Assembly: GCA_003170995.1 (NCBI GenBank)
Contig: PMXT01000034.1
Location: 1 to 25,513, forward strand
DNA: 25,513 nt
Reading direction: 5' to 3'
DNA from: Actinomycetota bacterium
Lineage (GTDB): Bacteria; Actinomycetota; Thermoleophilia; Gaiellales; Gaiellaceae
Shown here in pieces: positions 13,128-20,962 of this stretch (positions are counted from its first letter, which is position 1; every line of letters starts with the position of its first letter). A program made the position numbers and the translations under genes. The notes beneath the pieces were generated by a model. The model saw nothing but the letters and a program-made list of their open reading frames with translations. It was not told the DNA's origin and did not search any database.

Positions 13128-14624
13128 CTAGAACGTGTTGCGGGCGATGCCTTGGTTCCAGAGCTCGCCCAGTGGCCGGCGTAACTTGCAGGTGTGGATC
13201 CAGACGGTCGCTTGTTCGTTTACGAAACCATGACTACTGCCGGCGAACCCTACGATCGCCCAGGAGCTGCAGAGCCACCTCAAGAGATTCGGATCTCCGC
13301 CAACGACGACCGCATAGTGCTGAGGCAGCTGTTTCGGGCGCCAGTACTGCCAACTCAGGTGGCCGCTCACGGGTTGCGGTAGGCCTCGACTCGGCCCGAG
13401 CAACGAGATAGCGCCGGCCTCGCCGTAGTTGCTGGCCAGGATGACCGCGTCCGCACGCTCGGCCGGCCTCATCGACATCCAACCTTTCGCGGTCAGATCG
13501 ACCAGCTCGTACCAGCCGAGCTCGTCACCGAAGAAAGTCTGCTCGTGCAAGCGCTGCCTCGACATGCCCGAAACCGACCGGATAGGGACGACGAGAGGAA
13601 GTGCAAACGCCAGAACGGCGCCGTGCAGACAGAGGAGGGCTCCAACCGGCGCGAGCCGCAGCCTCGACCCGCGGGCGACCCAGCCGCTCAGGGCGACGGC
13701 TCCGGCGGCGACGAGAACGAAATCGGCCGGCAGCGGGTAGTAGCTCCGCCCGTCTTCGAAGAAGAAAAGGGTCGTGACGACGACCGGAGTCACGACGAAG
13801 ACACGCAGGTCGGGCCGGCGGTGCCAGAGCCAGACAAGCCCGATGACAGCTAGCAGCGACCCGGCGCCGAGCAGAAACGCGCCCAGCCATGCGTAGACGA
13901 GGTGCGGAGTATCGGTGTGAGTGGCTTGGTGCTGCGAGCCGAAGAAGTCCAGGCTCGGCCAGCCTTTCTGCGCCTGCCAGACGAGGTTCGGAAGCAGGCA
14001 GAGGAAGGCGATCGCGGCCGCGACCCACGGGCCCGGGGTCGCGAGCAGGCGCCGGGCCGAGGTGACGAGGAGCCCTGCGAAGAGGCCGAGTATTACGGCG
14101 AAGATCGTGTACTTCGCCTCCAGCCCGATCCCGGCCGCCAAACCCACAAGCGGCCACAGGCGTGGCGCGGGCCTGCCGATCGCGAGCATTGCCACGTAAA
14201 GCAGGGCCAGAGTGGCCGCAAGGTCGAGATAGGTCGTGTGATAGATGCTCCCCGCCCCGAGCACGATTGGGCTCGTGGCGGCAATCAACGCCGCCCCGGC
14301 CTGAGCAACCCGACCGCCGCCGAGCTCACGGGCGATGAGAGAGACGAGCACTGCAACCACGATCGCCACACCGATGCCGAACAGCCTGAAGGCGATCAGA
14401 GCATTGCCGGCAAGCGCGTGCAGAAGCCATCCCAGCCAGGCGATCAGAGGCGGAAAGTCGACGTAGCCGAGTGCGGGATGCTTGGCGGCGGCAAGGAAGT
14501 AGAGCTCGTCGCAATGCCAGCCGTAGCGCCCAAGAAAGGGAAGAGCGATGGCGGCGTTCAGCGCGCCGGCAGCGAGGCCGAGCAGTAGCGCTCCGCGCAG
14601 ACTAGACCGTGGTGCCGCAGGCAT
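13128..14624 (-). CDS. GT39-family (ArnT/PMT-like) membrane glycosyltransferase
   Basis: Polytopic membrane enzyme of 498 residues that probably transfers a sugar from a polyprenyl-phosphate donor on the outer face of the membrane. The first extracytoplasmic loop has the expected acidic pair in WHCDELYFLAAAKHPALGYVDFPPLIAWL (Asp39-Glu40), as in GT39/ArnT proteins. At least nine hydrophobic helices follow through residue about 360 (LLLGLAAGALNAAIALPFL, IVVAVLVSLIA and so on). A soluble C-terminal domain then contains ILASNYGEAGAIS and QYAVVVG-like strands. The start at 14624 (MPAAPRSSLRG) puts a basic N-terminus before TM1. It is divergent from a NodB-type deacetylase with only about 40 nt between starts, which suggests joint involvement in cell-envelope polysaccharide. 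Acceptor and donor are unknown. Confidence 0.85.
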   Translation of the reverse strand: MPAAPRSSLRGALLLGLAAGALNAAIALPFLGRYGWHCDELYFLAAAKHPALGYVDFPPLIAWLGWLLHALAGNALIAFRLFGIGVAIVVAVLVSLIARELGGGRVAQAGAALIAATSPIVLGAGSIYHTTYLDLAATLALLYVAMLAIGRPAPRLWPLVGLAAGIGLEAKYTIFAVILGLFAGLLVTSARRLLATPGPWVAAAIAFLCLLPNLVWQAQKGWPSLDFFGSQHQATHTDTPHLVYAWLGAFLLGAGSLLAVIGLVWLWHRRPDLRVFVVTPVVVTTLFFFEDGRSYYPLPADFVLVAAGAVALSGWVARGSRLRLAPVGALLCLHGAVLAFALPLVVPIRSVSGMSRQRLHEQTFFGDELGWYELVDLTAKGWMSMRPAERADAVILASNYGEAGAISLLGPSRGLPQPVSGHLSWQYWRPKQLPQHYAVVVGGDPNLLRWLCSSWAIVGFAGSSHGFVNEQATVWIHTCKLRRPLGELWNQGIARNTF

Positions 14625-14663
14625 CGCGAGATGGTATATCCGGAGCCGCCGCAGCGCGGGCCT

Positions 14664-15311
14664 ATGCTGATCGCAATGAGCCCGCGCAACGAAACGGCGG
14701 AGTCAGTGTTCGCTCTCACCTTCGACGACGGGCCGTCCCGGTGGACGCCCGCCATCCTCGACCTACTCGCCGAGCACGGTGTCCGCGCAACCTTCTTCAT
14801 CCTGGGCGTAAGCGTCGCGGGGCGCGAGCACATCCTCCGGCGTACGCTCGAGGAAGGCCACGAGCTCGGCCTGCACGGCTGGTCACATCGGCGCCTGAAC
14901 GAGCTCTCCAACGCCGAGATCGAAGACGAGATGCTCGCGACGCAGGCCGCGATCGAGCATCTGACCGGCGTCGTCTACCACAACTGGCGGCCGCCCTACT
15001 TCGAGGCCGACAAGCGCGTGCGTCTCGCCCTCGCCGAGGCGGGACTGATCGAGGTCGGCTGCACGATCGCGCCCGAGGACTACCACTGGCCGGCAGAGTG
15101 CACTGCGGCCTACGTGCTCAAGCGACTCCAGCCCGGGGCGATCGTCGACCTGCACGACGGCCGGCCTCCCGGATCAGGAAGCGATCCGACCCGCACCGCA
15201 ACAGTCGAGGCGCTCGATCTGATCCTGCGCGAGATGGAGCGACTAGGCCTCCATGGCGTCCCAGTCTCGGAACTTCCGACTTCAACCCTTGAAATCGGCG
15301 GCACAACCTGA
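14664..15311 (+). CDS. Polysaccharide deacetylase (NodB homology domain)
   Basis: CE4-type deacetylase of 215 residues that removes N- or O-acetyl groups from a glycan. Motif 1 TFDDGP lies at 19-24 (catalytic base Asp21, metal-binding Asp22). Motif 2 HGWSH gives metal ligands His71 and His75. Motif 3 is NWRPPYFEADKRVR, and the C-terminal IVDLHDG carries the late catalytic His. There is no signal peptide, so it may be cytoplasmic or exported by an unusual route. The start is uncertain: ATGs at 14631, 14664 and 14676 are in frame and none has a strong Shine-Dalgarno. 14664 avoids crowding the divergent gene and gives a normal N-terminal length. The next gene follows after 13 nt, suggesting an operon. 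Confidence 0.85.
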   Translation: MLIAMSPRNETAESVFALTFDDGPSRWTPAILDLLAEHGVRATFFILGVSVAGREHILRRTLEEGHELGLHGWSHRRLNELSNAEIEDEMLATQAAIEHLTGVVYHNWRPPYFEADKRVRLALAEAGLIEVGCTIAPEDYHWPAECTAAYVLKRLQPGAIVDLHDGRPPGSGSDPTRTATVEALDLILREMERLGLHGVPVSELPTSTLEIGGTT

Positions 15312-15324
15312 GAAAGTGTCGGTG

Positions 15325-15789
15325 ATGCCGCGTCGCCTCCTTCTCGTTATCGCAGTCGGCGCTTTCGCGTTGCTCGCGATCGGCTGCTCTCTGGCGCTGG
15401 CAAGCTCGAGTAAGGCGAGGGCAAGTCAGGACACCTACGTCGATTTCCGCCTACCCTTGAACAACATCTTCTGCGCCTACATCGCCTCGAGCTCTCCGCG
15501 CTACAAGTACCTCCGCTGCGACATCATGAGCGGGCTCAAGCCGAAACCGTCCAATAAGGGCTGCACAGAGGGCAGTCGTGGCGTCAGCGTCGATATGAAC
15601 GTGACCGGCCGGGCAACATACCCTTGCTCCAGCGACACGGTCTACAACAAAAGCGCGCCAAAGCTCGCCTACGGAAAGACCTGGCGTCGTAGCAGCTTCA
15701 CCTGCAAATCGAAGATGGCCGGGCTCAGGTGCTGGAACTCGAGCGGCCACGGCTTCTTCCTCAGTCGCCAGCACAGCTACCGCTTCTGA
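15325..15789 (+). CDS. Exported six-cysteine protein, DUF6636-like
   Basis: 154 residues. The start at 15325 (MPRRLLLVIAVGAFALLAIGC) gives a clear N-terminal export signal. AIGC resembles a lipobox, so it may be a lipoprotein, or signal peptidase I may cut after the following Ala/Ser stretch. The mature part has six spaced Cys (FCAY, RCDI, GCTE, PCSS, TCKS, RCWN), presumably three disulfides. Its C-terminal pattern LAYGKTW...FTCKSKMAGLRCWN.SGHGFFLSR resembles DUF6636-type secreted actinobacterial proteins. The function is unknown. A GAGAAAG before the start is a weak ribosome-binding site. The upstream deacetylase ends 13 nt earlier, so the two are probably co-transcribed. An ATG at 15253 would extend the protein by 24 residues that overlap the deacetylase and mask the signal. 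Confidence 0.65.
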   Translation: MPRRLLLVIAVGAFALLAIGCSLALASSSKARASQDTYVDFRLPLNNIFCAYIASSSPRYKYLRCDIMSGLKPKPSNKGCTEGSRGVSVDMNVTGRATYPCSSDTVYNKSAPKLAYGKTWRRSSFTCKSKMAGLRCWNSSGHGFFLSRQHSYRF

Positions 15790-15872
15790 CAACCCGTCTC
15801 GAGGCGCAGAGCTCCACCGTCCGGCGGCGGATGCCCGGAGGTTGAGCGGGCCGAACGCAGCGGCGGCTGTTT

Positions 15873-16022
15873 GGGCTTATCCCGTTAGGGATACGCGGCC
15901 GAGGGGGTTGAGCCGTGGATGCCAGGGGCCGGACTGGCCGCGAAGGCGCACTGGTAGGTCTGGACGGGCACTGGCGCCGCGGGGCGGCCGCTTCGGACAT
16001 GCAGGCCTGACGGGATAGGCCC
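15873..16022 (+). ncRNA. Candidate structured RNA in the 15790-16098 intergenic region
   Basis: GGGCTTATCCCGTTAG (15873-15888) and CTGACGGGATAGGCCC (16007-16022) pair over all 16 positions as plus-strand RNA (14 Watson-Crick, 2 G-U). On the minus strand there would be two mismatches. Inside are CGCGGCC/GGCCGCG (15894-15900/15935-15941) and GGCGC/GCGCC (15946-15950/15973-15977), suggesting a closed multibranch fold of about 150 nt. A competing local hairpin TATCCC-GTTA-GGGATA (15878-15893) uses the same 5' arm, so two states are possible. I found no match to RNase P, tmRNA, SRP or 6S core motifs and no clear promoter. It could be a leader, 3' UTR or independent RNA; this is inference from base pairing only. 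Confidence 0.4.
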
Positions 16023-16026
16023 TTAT

Positions 16027-16097
16027 AACTCGAATCAAAAAGAAGCACTCCACCGCCTGGCCATGCTCGGCGGCGGGTCTTCATTCCGATTCGAGTT
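16027..16097 (-). other. Structured hairpin element, copy 2 (3' of pheA)
   Basis: On the minus strand this reads AACTCGAATCGGAATGAAG (16097-16079), ending in CTTCTTTTTGATTCGAGTT (16045-16027). That is a 19-position stem with 16 Watson-Crick pairs, two G-U pairs and one T-T mismatch. After a short asymmetric loop an inner 8-bp stem CCGCCGCC/GGCGGTGG (one G-U) caps an 11-nt loop. The arms match copy 1 at 1150-1251 closely (CTCGARTCGGAATGRAG; CTTCWTTTTGATTCGAG). It begins 1 nt after the pheA TAA stop codon, so it would be part of the pheA 3' UTR, perhaps terminating or stabilising the transcript. There is no U-tract outside the stem. Confidence 0.6.
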
Positions 16098-16098
16098 C

Positions 16099-16938
16099 TT
16101 AGCCGATGGGGTCGACGTGGGCCGGGTAGGAACCGAACACGCGCAGCTCGCGAGTGAGAGTGCACATCTCCTCGAGCGTCTCGCTCACGAGCGGGTCGAG
16201 CGGGAAACCGGCCAGTACGGCATCGAAGCGGTAGCGCCAGGGCGCACGCGGGATCGGGCGCGAGACGAGTTGCACCAGGTCGATCGCGTGGCGTGAGAAC
16301 GGCTCGAGCGCGCGGTAGAGAGCGCCCGGTCTGTGATCGGTGAGGAACGAGAAGGCGAGCCGCCAATCCTCGCCGTTACAGTCCAGGCGCGTGTAGGTGG
16401 CCAACGAGACGAAGCGGGTGTAGGCCTCCGGATGATCGCCGATGTCGCGCGCAAGGATCTCGAGACCGAGCGAATGGGCGGCGCGCTCACTGGCAATCGC
16501 AACCTCGCTCGGATCTCCCTTCTCGGCGATCTCCTGGGCGGCGCCAACAGTGGTCGCGGCCGCAACCGCGGTTGCCCAAGGGATGGAAGCCAGGAACTGC
16601 CGGCACTGATCGAGAGCGATCGGGCGTGAGCGAACGATGCGTACCTGCTCGAGTGGGACCTTCTCGACTCCGACCAGGCAGTGGTGAATGGGGATCACCG
16701 TCTGAGCCACAATCGAAAGCGGCGACTCGTAGAGCAGATCGTGCGTCTCGGCCACAGGCCCGGCCAGCGAGCTCTCGATCGGCAAGACTCCGAAGTCAAC
16801 CTCACATTGGGCCACCGCCTCGGCGACTGCCGAGAAGTTGGGAAGCGGCACCAGCTCGGCGCCCTGCGGAAAGAGGCGATCGCAGGCCGCGGCGCTGTGC
16901 GCACCTTCGCGCCCGGGATAGGCGACTCGCTGTGCCAT
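16099..16938 (-). CDS. pheA: Prephenate dehydratase
   Basis: Converts prephenate to phenylpyruvate in phenylalanine synthesis; cytoplasmic, 279 residues. It is a monofunctional enzyme with a PDT domain (1 to about 180) and a C-terminal ACT domain (about 193-275) for phenylalanine feedback. Visible catalytic residues are Thr174 in TRF (174-176), Ser104 and Gln111 (SRPIALDQC, where SHPxAL..C is usual) and Glu55. The conserved PIENS motif reads PIESS, with Ser56 in place of Asn. The ACT segment has GALYRALEPFSRHAIDL and LVSRP.....WRYRFDA, equivalent to the GAL and ESRP phenylalanine-binding motifs. It is last in the minus-strand biosynthetic run, 56 nt after leuB. A structured hairpin begins 1 nt past its stop codon. 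Confidence 0.94.
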   Translation of the reverse strand: MAQRVAYPGREGAHSAAACDRLFPQGAELVPLPNFSAVAEAVAQCEVDFGVLPIESSLAGPVAETHDLLYESPLSIVAQTVIPIHHCLVGVEKVPLEQVRIVRSRPIALDQCRQFLASIPWATAVAAATTVGAAQEIAEKGDPSEVAIASERAAHSLGLEILARDIGDHPEAYTRFVSLATYTRLDCNGEDWRLAFSFLTDHRPGALYRALEPFSRHAIDLVQLVSRPIPRAPWRYRFDAVLAGFPLDPLVSETLEEMCTLTRELRVFGSYPAHVDPIG

Positions 16939-16994
16939 GAGTGAAGCCTAGCGGCCGAAGGAAGGGCTCAATGGAAAATCGCCGGGCTCGCCGA

Positions 16995-17972
16995 CTAGGA
17001 GCCGAGGGCTTCGACGACCTTGTCGGTGAACTCGCGCGTGGTCGCCTTGCCGCCGAGATCGGGCGTTGGAGTCTCGCGGATGGCAATCTCGACCGCCTGC
17101 CTGAGCTCGCGCGCCGCCACTTCCTCGCCGAAAGCGTACTCGAGCATCATCGCGACCGATCGCAGCATGGCGGTCGGGTTGGCGATCCCCTGGCCGGCGA
17201 TATCCGGCGCCGAGCCGTGCACGGGCTCGAAGATCCCTGGACCATCGTCCGCGAGCGAGGCCGAGGCGGCGACCCCGAGCCCGCCGGTCACGGCCGCCGC
17301 GAGGTCGGAGAGGATGTCACCGAACATGTTCTCGGTCACGATCACGTCGAACTGCTCGGGCGCGCGGGCGATCTGCATGGCCGCATTGTCGACAAGCATG
17401 TACTGCAGCTCGACGTCGGGGTAGCCACTCTTGACGCGCTCAACCACCTGGCGCCAGAGACGCGAGGTGGCAAGTACGTTCGCCTTGTCGACACAGGTCA
17501 GCTGCTTGCGCCGTTTCTGCGCCAGCTCGAAACCACGGCGAGCGATCCGCTCGATCTGGGGCTCTGTGTACTCGCAGGTGTCGAAGACCACCCCGTCCTC
17601 GGTGCGCCCGCGGCGGCCGTAGTAGATGCCGCCCACGAGCTCACGCACGATGAGGAGATCGACCTTGTCGCCGTCGCTCGAAGGGCGCAGATTCGCGTAG
17701 ACGTCGAGTGCGCCGCGCAACTCGATCAGGCCCTGCTCGGGTCGTAGCGCCGCTCCGTCGTACTTCGGCAGGCCAATCGCGCCCAGCAAAACTGCCTCTG
17801 CCTGCTTGCAGGCTTCGAGCGTCGAGGCCGGGAGTGGAGTACCAAACTTGGCGATCGCCTCGCCGCCGAACGGATGCGCCTCCAGCTCTAGCGGAAGAGG
17901 CTCGAGCACCCGCATCGCGGCCTCCATCACCTCGGGGCCGATCCCGTCACCTGGTAGGCATACGACCTTCAT
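16995..17972 (-). CDS. leuB: 3-isopropylmalate dehydrogenase
   Basis: NAD-dependent oxidative decarboxylation of 3-isopropylmalate in leucine synthesis; cytoplasmic, 325 residues, a little shorter than the common 350-360. It starts [16 protein letters not shown]. Substrate and metal residues lie in [44 protein letters not shown] and [22 protein letters not shown]. The nucleotide-binding C-terminus has [22 protein letters not shown]. The ATG at 17972 overlaps the leuD TGA by 4 nt (ATGA), so the frame's open extension upstream to 18632 is only a leuD shadow. The context leuC-leuD-leuB completes the isomerase and dehydrogenase steps; leuA is not in the window. Confidence 0.96.
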   Translation of the reverse strand: MKVVCLPGDGIGPEVMEAAMRVLEPLPLELEAHPFGGEAIAKFGTPLPASTLEACKQAEAVLLGAIGLPKYDGAALRPEQGLIELRGALDVYANLRPSSDGDKVDLLIVRELVGGIYYGRRGRTEDGVVFDTCEYTEPQIERIARRGFELAQKRRKQLTCVDKANVLATSRLWRQVVERVKSGYPDVELQYMLVDNAAMQIARAPEQFDVIVTENMFGDILSDLAAAVTGGLGVAASASLADDGPGIFEPVHGSAPDIAGQGIANPTAMLRSVAMMLEYAFGEEVAARELRQAVEIAIRETPTPDLGGKATTREFTDKVVEALGS

Positions 17973-18463
17973 GATCGCGCGAGCTTGTGTTGAGCCCAGG
18001 GAATGAGACCGCCGCGCTCGAGCATCTCGAGCATGAACGGCGGCACCGGCGCAGCCGAGAATTCCCGACCGTCCACGGTCACCGTGCCGGCAGCCGCGTC
18101 GACCGAGATCTCGGAACCCGCCTTGGCCGCCTCGGCCGCCTGCGGACAGCTGATCGCCGGCAACGCCAGGTTGATGCAGTTGCGGTAGAAGATGCGCGCG
18201 AAGCTCGAGCCAACGACGCAGCGCACGCCCGATGCCTTCATCGCCAGCGGCACATGCTCTCTGGAGGAGCCCATGCCGAAGTTCTCGCTCACGACGAGCA
18301 CCGTGTCGCCCACGAGCTGGTCGCGCAGCGACGGATCGAGCCCCTCGAACAGGTAGGGCTTCATCAGCTCCGGGTCGTCGATGTTGAGATAGATACCGGG
18401 ATAGAGAATGTCGGTGTCGACGTTCGTCCCAGGGACGACGACCGCTTTGCCTGTGGCGATCAC
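17969..18463 (-). CDS. leuD: 3-isopropylmalate dehydratase small subunit
   Basis: Swivel-domain subunit of isopropylmalate isomerase, pairing with LeuC; 164 residues, the normal length for the LeuD2/HacB-like type. The GTG start at 18463 overlaps the leuC stop (GTGA) and gives the expected N-terminus VIATGKAVVVPGTNVDTDILYPG. The motif SENFGMGSSREHVPLAM (the G-S-S-R-E-H substrate-binding loop) and FARIFYRNCINLALP are typical. Its TGA is shared with the leuB ATG, so leuC, leuD and leuB are tightly coupled in translation. Confidence 0.95.
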   Translation of the reverse strand: MIATGKAVVVPGTNVDTDILYPGIYLNIDDPELMKPYLFEGLDPSLRDQLVGDTVLVVSENFGMGSSREHVPLAMKASGVRCVVGSSFARIFYRNCINLALPAISCPQAAEAAKAGSEISVDAAAGTVTVDGREFSAAPVPPFMLEMLERGGLIPWAQHKLARS

Positions 18464-19722
18464 GGCACCACCTCTGCCGGGTCGATGATCTCGCCGGCGA
18501 CGGCCGCCGCGGCGGCGACGAAGGCGTTGCCGAGATAGACGCAGGCATCCGGCGAGCCGGAGCGCCCCTTGAAATTGCGGTTGATGGTCGCGAGGGAGTT
18601 CTCGCCCGGCGCCAGCGCGCCGGTGTGGCCACCGAAGCACGGCCCGCAGGTCGGCGTCGAGACCGAAGCGCCGGCCTCGACGAGGATGTCGATGAGCCCC
18701 TCCGCGATCGCTTCGCGGTAGATCTTCTGCGTCGCCGGCACGACGATCATGCGGGTGCGCTCGTGCACGCGCTTGCCCTTCACCATCTCGGCCGCCTGGC
18801 GCAGATCGGTCATCGTTCCGTTGGAGCAGTTCCCGACCACCACCTGATGGATCGGAGTACCGGCGACCTCACTCACAGAAACGACGTTCTCGGGGTTGTA
18901 GGGTTTCGCAACCAGCGGCCCCGTCCGGTCGAGATCGATCGCTAGCTTGCGTGAGTAGCTCGCGTCGGGATCGGAGTGAACCGGTTCCCAGCTCTTGTCG
19001 GTGCGGCCGTCGAGGTAGGCCGCCGTCTTCTCGTCGGCGGGGAAGATCCCCGTATCGGAGCCGGCTTCGACGGCGAGATTGGAGACGGCGAGGCGCTCGT
19101 CGATCGAGAGCGCCTGCGCGCCCGCGCCGACAAACTCGAGCACGTTGCCCGTGCCTCCGCCGGCGCCGATTTGCGCGATAACAGCCAGGATCACGTCCTT
19201 ACCGGTGACGAAGCGCCCCTTCTCACCACTCACGGTCACCTGGATCGTGCCCGGCACCACCTGCCAGAACTCGCCGAAGGCGAGACAGTAAGCGATGTCG
19301 GTCGAGCCGAGCCCGGAAGAGAAGGCGCCCATCGCTCCGTGCGTGCAGGTGTGCGAGTCGCCGCCGACGATCACCGATCCCGGCAGAACCAAGCCCTCCT
19401 GCACAAGTAGGGTGTGCTCGATGCCGCCGCGCCCCTGGTCGTAGAAGACGACGCCGTGCGCGAGCGACCACTCCTTGAGGCGTTTGATCAGAATCGCCGA
19501 GCGCTCGTCCTTGGCCGGCGCGAAGTGGTCGGCGACCATAACGATCTTCGCAGGGTCGAAGACCTCGCTCGCGCCCATCTTCTCCATCTGCCGGAAGGCC
19601 AGAGGACCGGTGACGTCGTTTGCCAATACGACATCGCAGCGCACCATGACGACCTGCCCCGGCTCGACGTGATCGGCGTCGGAGTGAGCAAGCAGGATCT
19701 TCTCGGTGACCGTGTAACCCAT
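18460..19722 (-). CDS. leuC: 3-isopropylmalate dehydratase large subunit
   Basis: Aconitase-type [4Fe-4S] subunit that isomerises 2- to 3-isopropylmalate; cytoplasmic, 420 residues, the length of the LeuC2/HacA-like subgroup rather than the 465-residue LeuC1. Cluster ligands are Cys299 (VVGNCSNG) and Cys359/Cys362 (TCGPCFGG). GDSHTCTHGAMGAFSSGLGSTD (121-142) is the diagnostic substrate-binding stretch. The ATG at 19722 has only a weak TAGGTG upstream. The 83-nt gap to the PAS gene holds no clear promoter, T-box or leader peptide, so transcription probably runs through from upstream. HacA-like homologs can act on homoaconitate, but leuB next door supports leucine synthesis. Confidence 0.95.
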   Translation of the reverse strand: MGYTVTEKILLAHSDADHVEPGQVVMVRCDVVLANDVTGPLAFRQMEKMGASEVFDPAKIVMVADHFAPAKDERSAILIKRLKEWSLAHGVVFYDQGRGGIEHTLLVQEGLVLPGSVIVGGDSHTCTHGAMGAFSSGLGSTDIAYCLAFGEFWQVVPGTIQVTVSGEKGRFVTGKDVILAVIAQIGAGGGTGNVLEFVGAGAQALSIDERLAVSNLAVEAGSDTGIFPADEKTAAYLDGRTDKSWEPVHSDPDASYSRKLAIDLDRTGPLVAKPYNPENVVSVSEVAGTPIHQVVVGNCSNGTMTDLRQAAEMVKGKRVHERTRMIVVPATQKIYREAIAEGLIDILVEAGASVSTPTCGPCFGGHTGALAPGENSLATINRNFKGRSGSPDACVYLGNAFVAAAAAVAGEIIDPAEVVP

Positions 19723-19805
19723 CGCACCTACAGCCTAGCGGCGGCGATAACGGCGTCGCCAAGACTCTGCGCTCACGGATCGAGCTGAGCTTTGGGCGTG
19801 CAGAC

Positions 19806-20861
19806 CTAGTGAAACGAGCCCTTAGCCGACGCCTCGTCGGGGAGTGGCTTCTGCTCGACGCTGGTCAGCGCCTGCGCGAGCTGGGTCTGGGCGGTGGGCG
19901 GTTGCGGCACACCACCGGTGAGCGCCTGCGCGAGCTGGGCCTCGGCGACGGTAGGGGTTTCGCCGGTCTCGATCGTGACCAGGAGCGCGCGCAGATTCTC
20001 GGCCGTCTCCTGCGCCTTGTTCCTGAACTCGGCCATGCGCCGATTGAGGTGGACGTACTCGCCGGAACGCTTCTCCTCGCTGACGTCGCGCATGCTGACC
20101 AGCAGTAGCCGCGTGCCTTCGGCGGTGGTCACGGCGGTCGCCATCGTCTCCATCAGCGCCCAGCTGCCGTCGGCGCGCTTCATCCGCACCGCGAAGGGAT
20201 AGGAGTCGCCGCGATAGACGTCACCGATCGCGTCCTGGGCGATGGCCATGTCCTCGGGCTCGATCAGCGAGAGGAAGTTGACCCCCGCCAGGGCGTGGAA
20301 GTCGTAGCCGAGCTCCGCGGCGCAGGAGGGAGAGGCGTAGAGGAAGCGACCCTCGCCGTCCACGAGCACGACGGCGTCGGGCATGTTCTCGGCGATCTTG
20401 CGCAGGATCTCGCTTTCGCTGAGTAGCTGCGCCTCTTCGAGGCGAACATCACTGATGTCGAAGACAACGGCAACGACGCCGCCGATCTGACCCAGGCTGT
20501 TCCTGTCGGGGCCGACTCGAACGCGATACACACGAGTGCCCCAGTCGAGCTCGTAGCTCAAGGTCTCGCCGCGCAGCGCGCGAATGGTCGCGGCTATCGG
20601 CATGAAGGCCGTGTCCTCGGTTTGGAAGAACTCGAACAGAGTCATGCCGACGAGACTGTCGGGGGCGAGCCCGAGATCGGCCAGCGCCCCGCCGCGACAG
20701 CTGGTGAAGCGCAGATCGCCGTCGATCGCCCAGAGCATGGCCGGCATCTGATCGATCAGCGCCGGCGTAAGAGCGCCGTTCGCGCTTTGGGGTGCGCTCG
20801 GCGGTGTGCTCGGCGGTGTGCTCGGCGGTGTGTTCGGCGGTGTACTTGGAGGTGTGCTCAT
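19806..20861 (-). CDS. Protein with two PAS domains and no output domain
   Basis: 351 residues if started at 20861 (MSTPPSTPPNTPPS). It has a Pro/Thr/Ser-rich tail (1-27) from a 12-bp tandem repeat, PAS1 (about 35-140, MPAMLWAIDGDLRFTSC...GVVAVVFDISDVR) and PAS2 (about 152-265, ENMPDAVVLVDGEGRFLYASPS...LLLVSMRDVSEEKR). A helical stretch (265-300) follows, and the C-terminus has the repeated motif QLAQALT. There is no histidine kinase, GGDEF, EAL or helix-turn-helix domain, so it is probably a sensor that signals by protein interaction. The frame is open to an ATG at 21053. That extension covers several perfect hairpins and is low-complexity, so I favour 20861, without certainty. It sits between ilvD and leuC, an unusual neighbour for amino-acid genes. 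Confidence 0.7.
   Translation of the reverse strand: MSTPPSTPPNTPPSTPPSTPPSAPQSANGALTPALIDQMPAMLWAIDGDLRFTSCRGGALADLGLAPDSLVGMTLFEFFQTEDTAFMPIAATIRALRGETLSYELDWGTRVYRVRVGPDRNSLGQIGGVVAVVFDISDVRLEEAQLLSESEILRKIAENMPDAVVLVDGEGRFLYASPSCAAELGYDFHALAGVNFLSLIEPEDMAIAQDAIGDVYRGDSYPFAVRMKRADGSWALMETMATAVTTAEGTRLLLVSMRDVSEEKRSGEYVHLNRRMAEFRNKAQETAENLRALLVTIETGETPTVAEAQLAQALTGGVPQPPTAQTQLAQALTSVEQKPLPDEASAKGSFH
20791..20859 (-). repeat. 12-bp tandem repeat coding for (S/N-T-P-P)n
   Basis: Six units of the form GGTGTGCTCGGC on the plus strand; the outermost ones are degenerate. On the minus strand they encode the STPP/NTPP/SAPQ tail at the N-terminus of the PAS protein. Copy number could vary by slippage, changing tail length without shifting the frame. 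Confidence 0.85.
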
Positions 20862-20962
20862 GGGCTCATCTGACTCAGCTACGGGCGAGGCCGGTACCGG
20901 GGATTCTTCCTCCTGCTCCTGCTCATTTCCATGTTCATGTCGTTCTTCCCGCACCGGATCGG

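Noticed and set aside
16027..16097. Integron attC site
   Set aside because: It is an imperfect palindrome of suitable size, but the RYYYAAC/GTTRRRY core sites are absent and no integrase or cassette array is present.
16995..18632. A 545-residue reading that would fuse leuB to an upstream domain
   Set aside because: The first 220 codons are an out-of-frame reading of leuD and leuC. The real leuB start is the ATG at 17972, overlapping the leuD stop.
20791..20859. CRISPR-like repeat
   Set aside because: The units are 12 bp without spacers, in frame and inside a coding region: a coding microsatellite.
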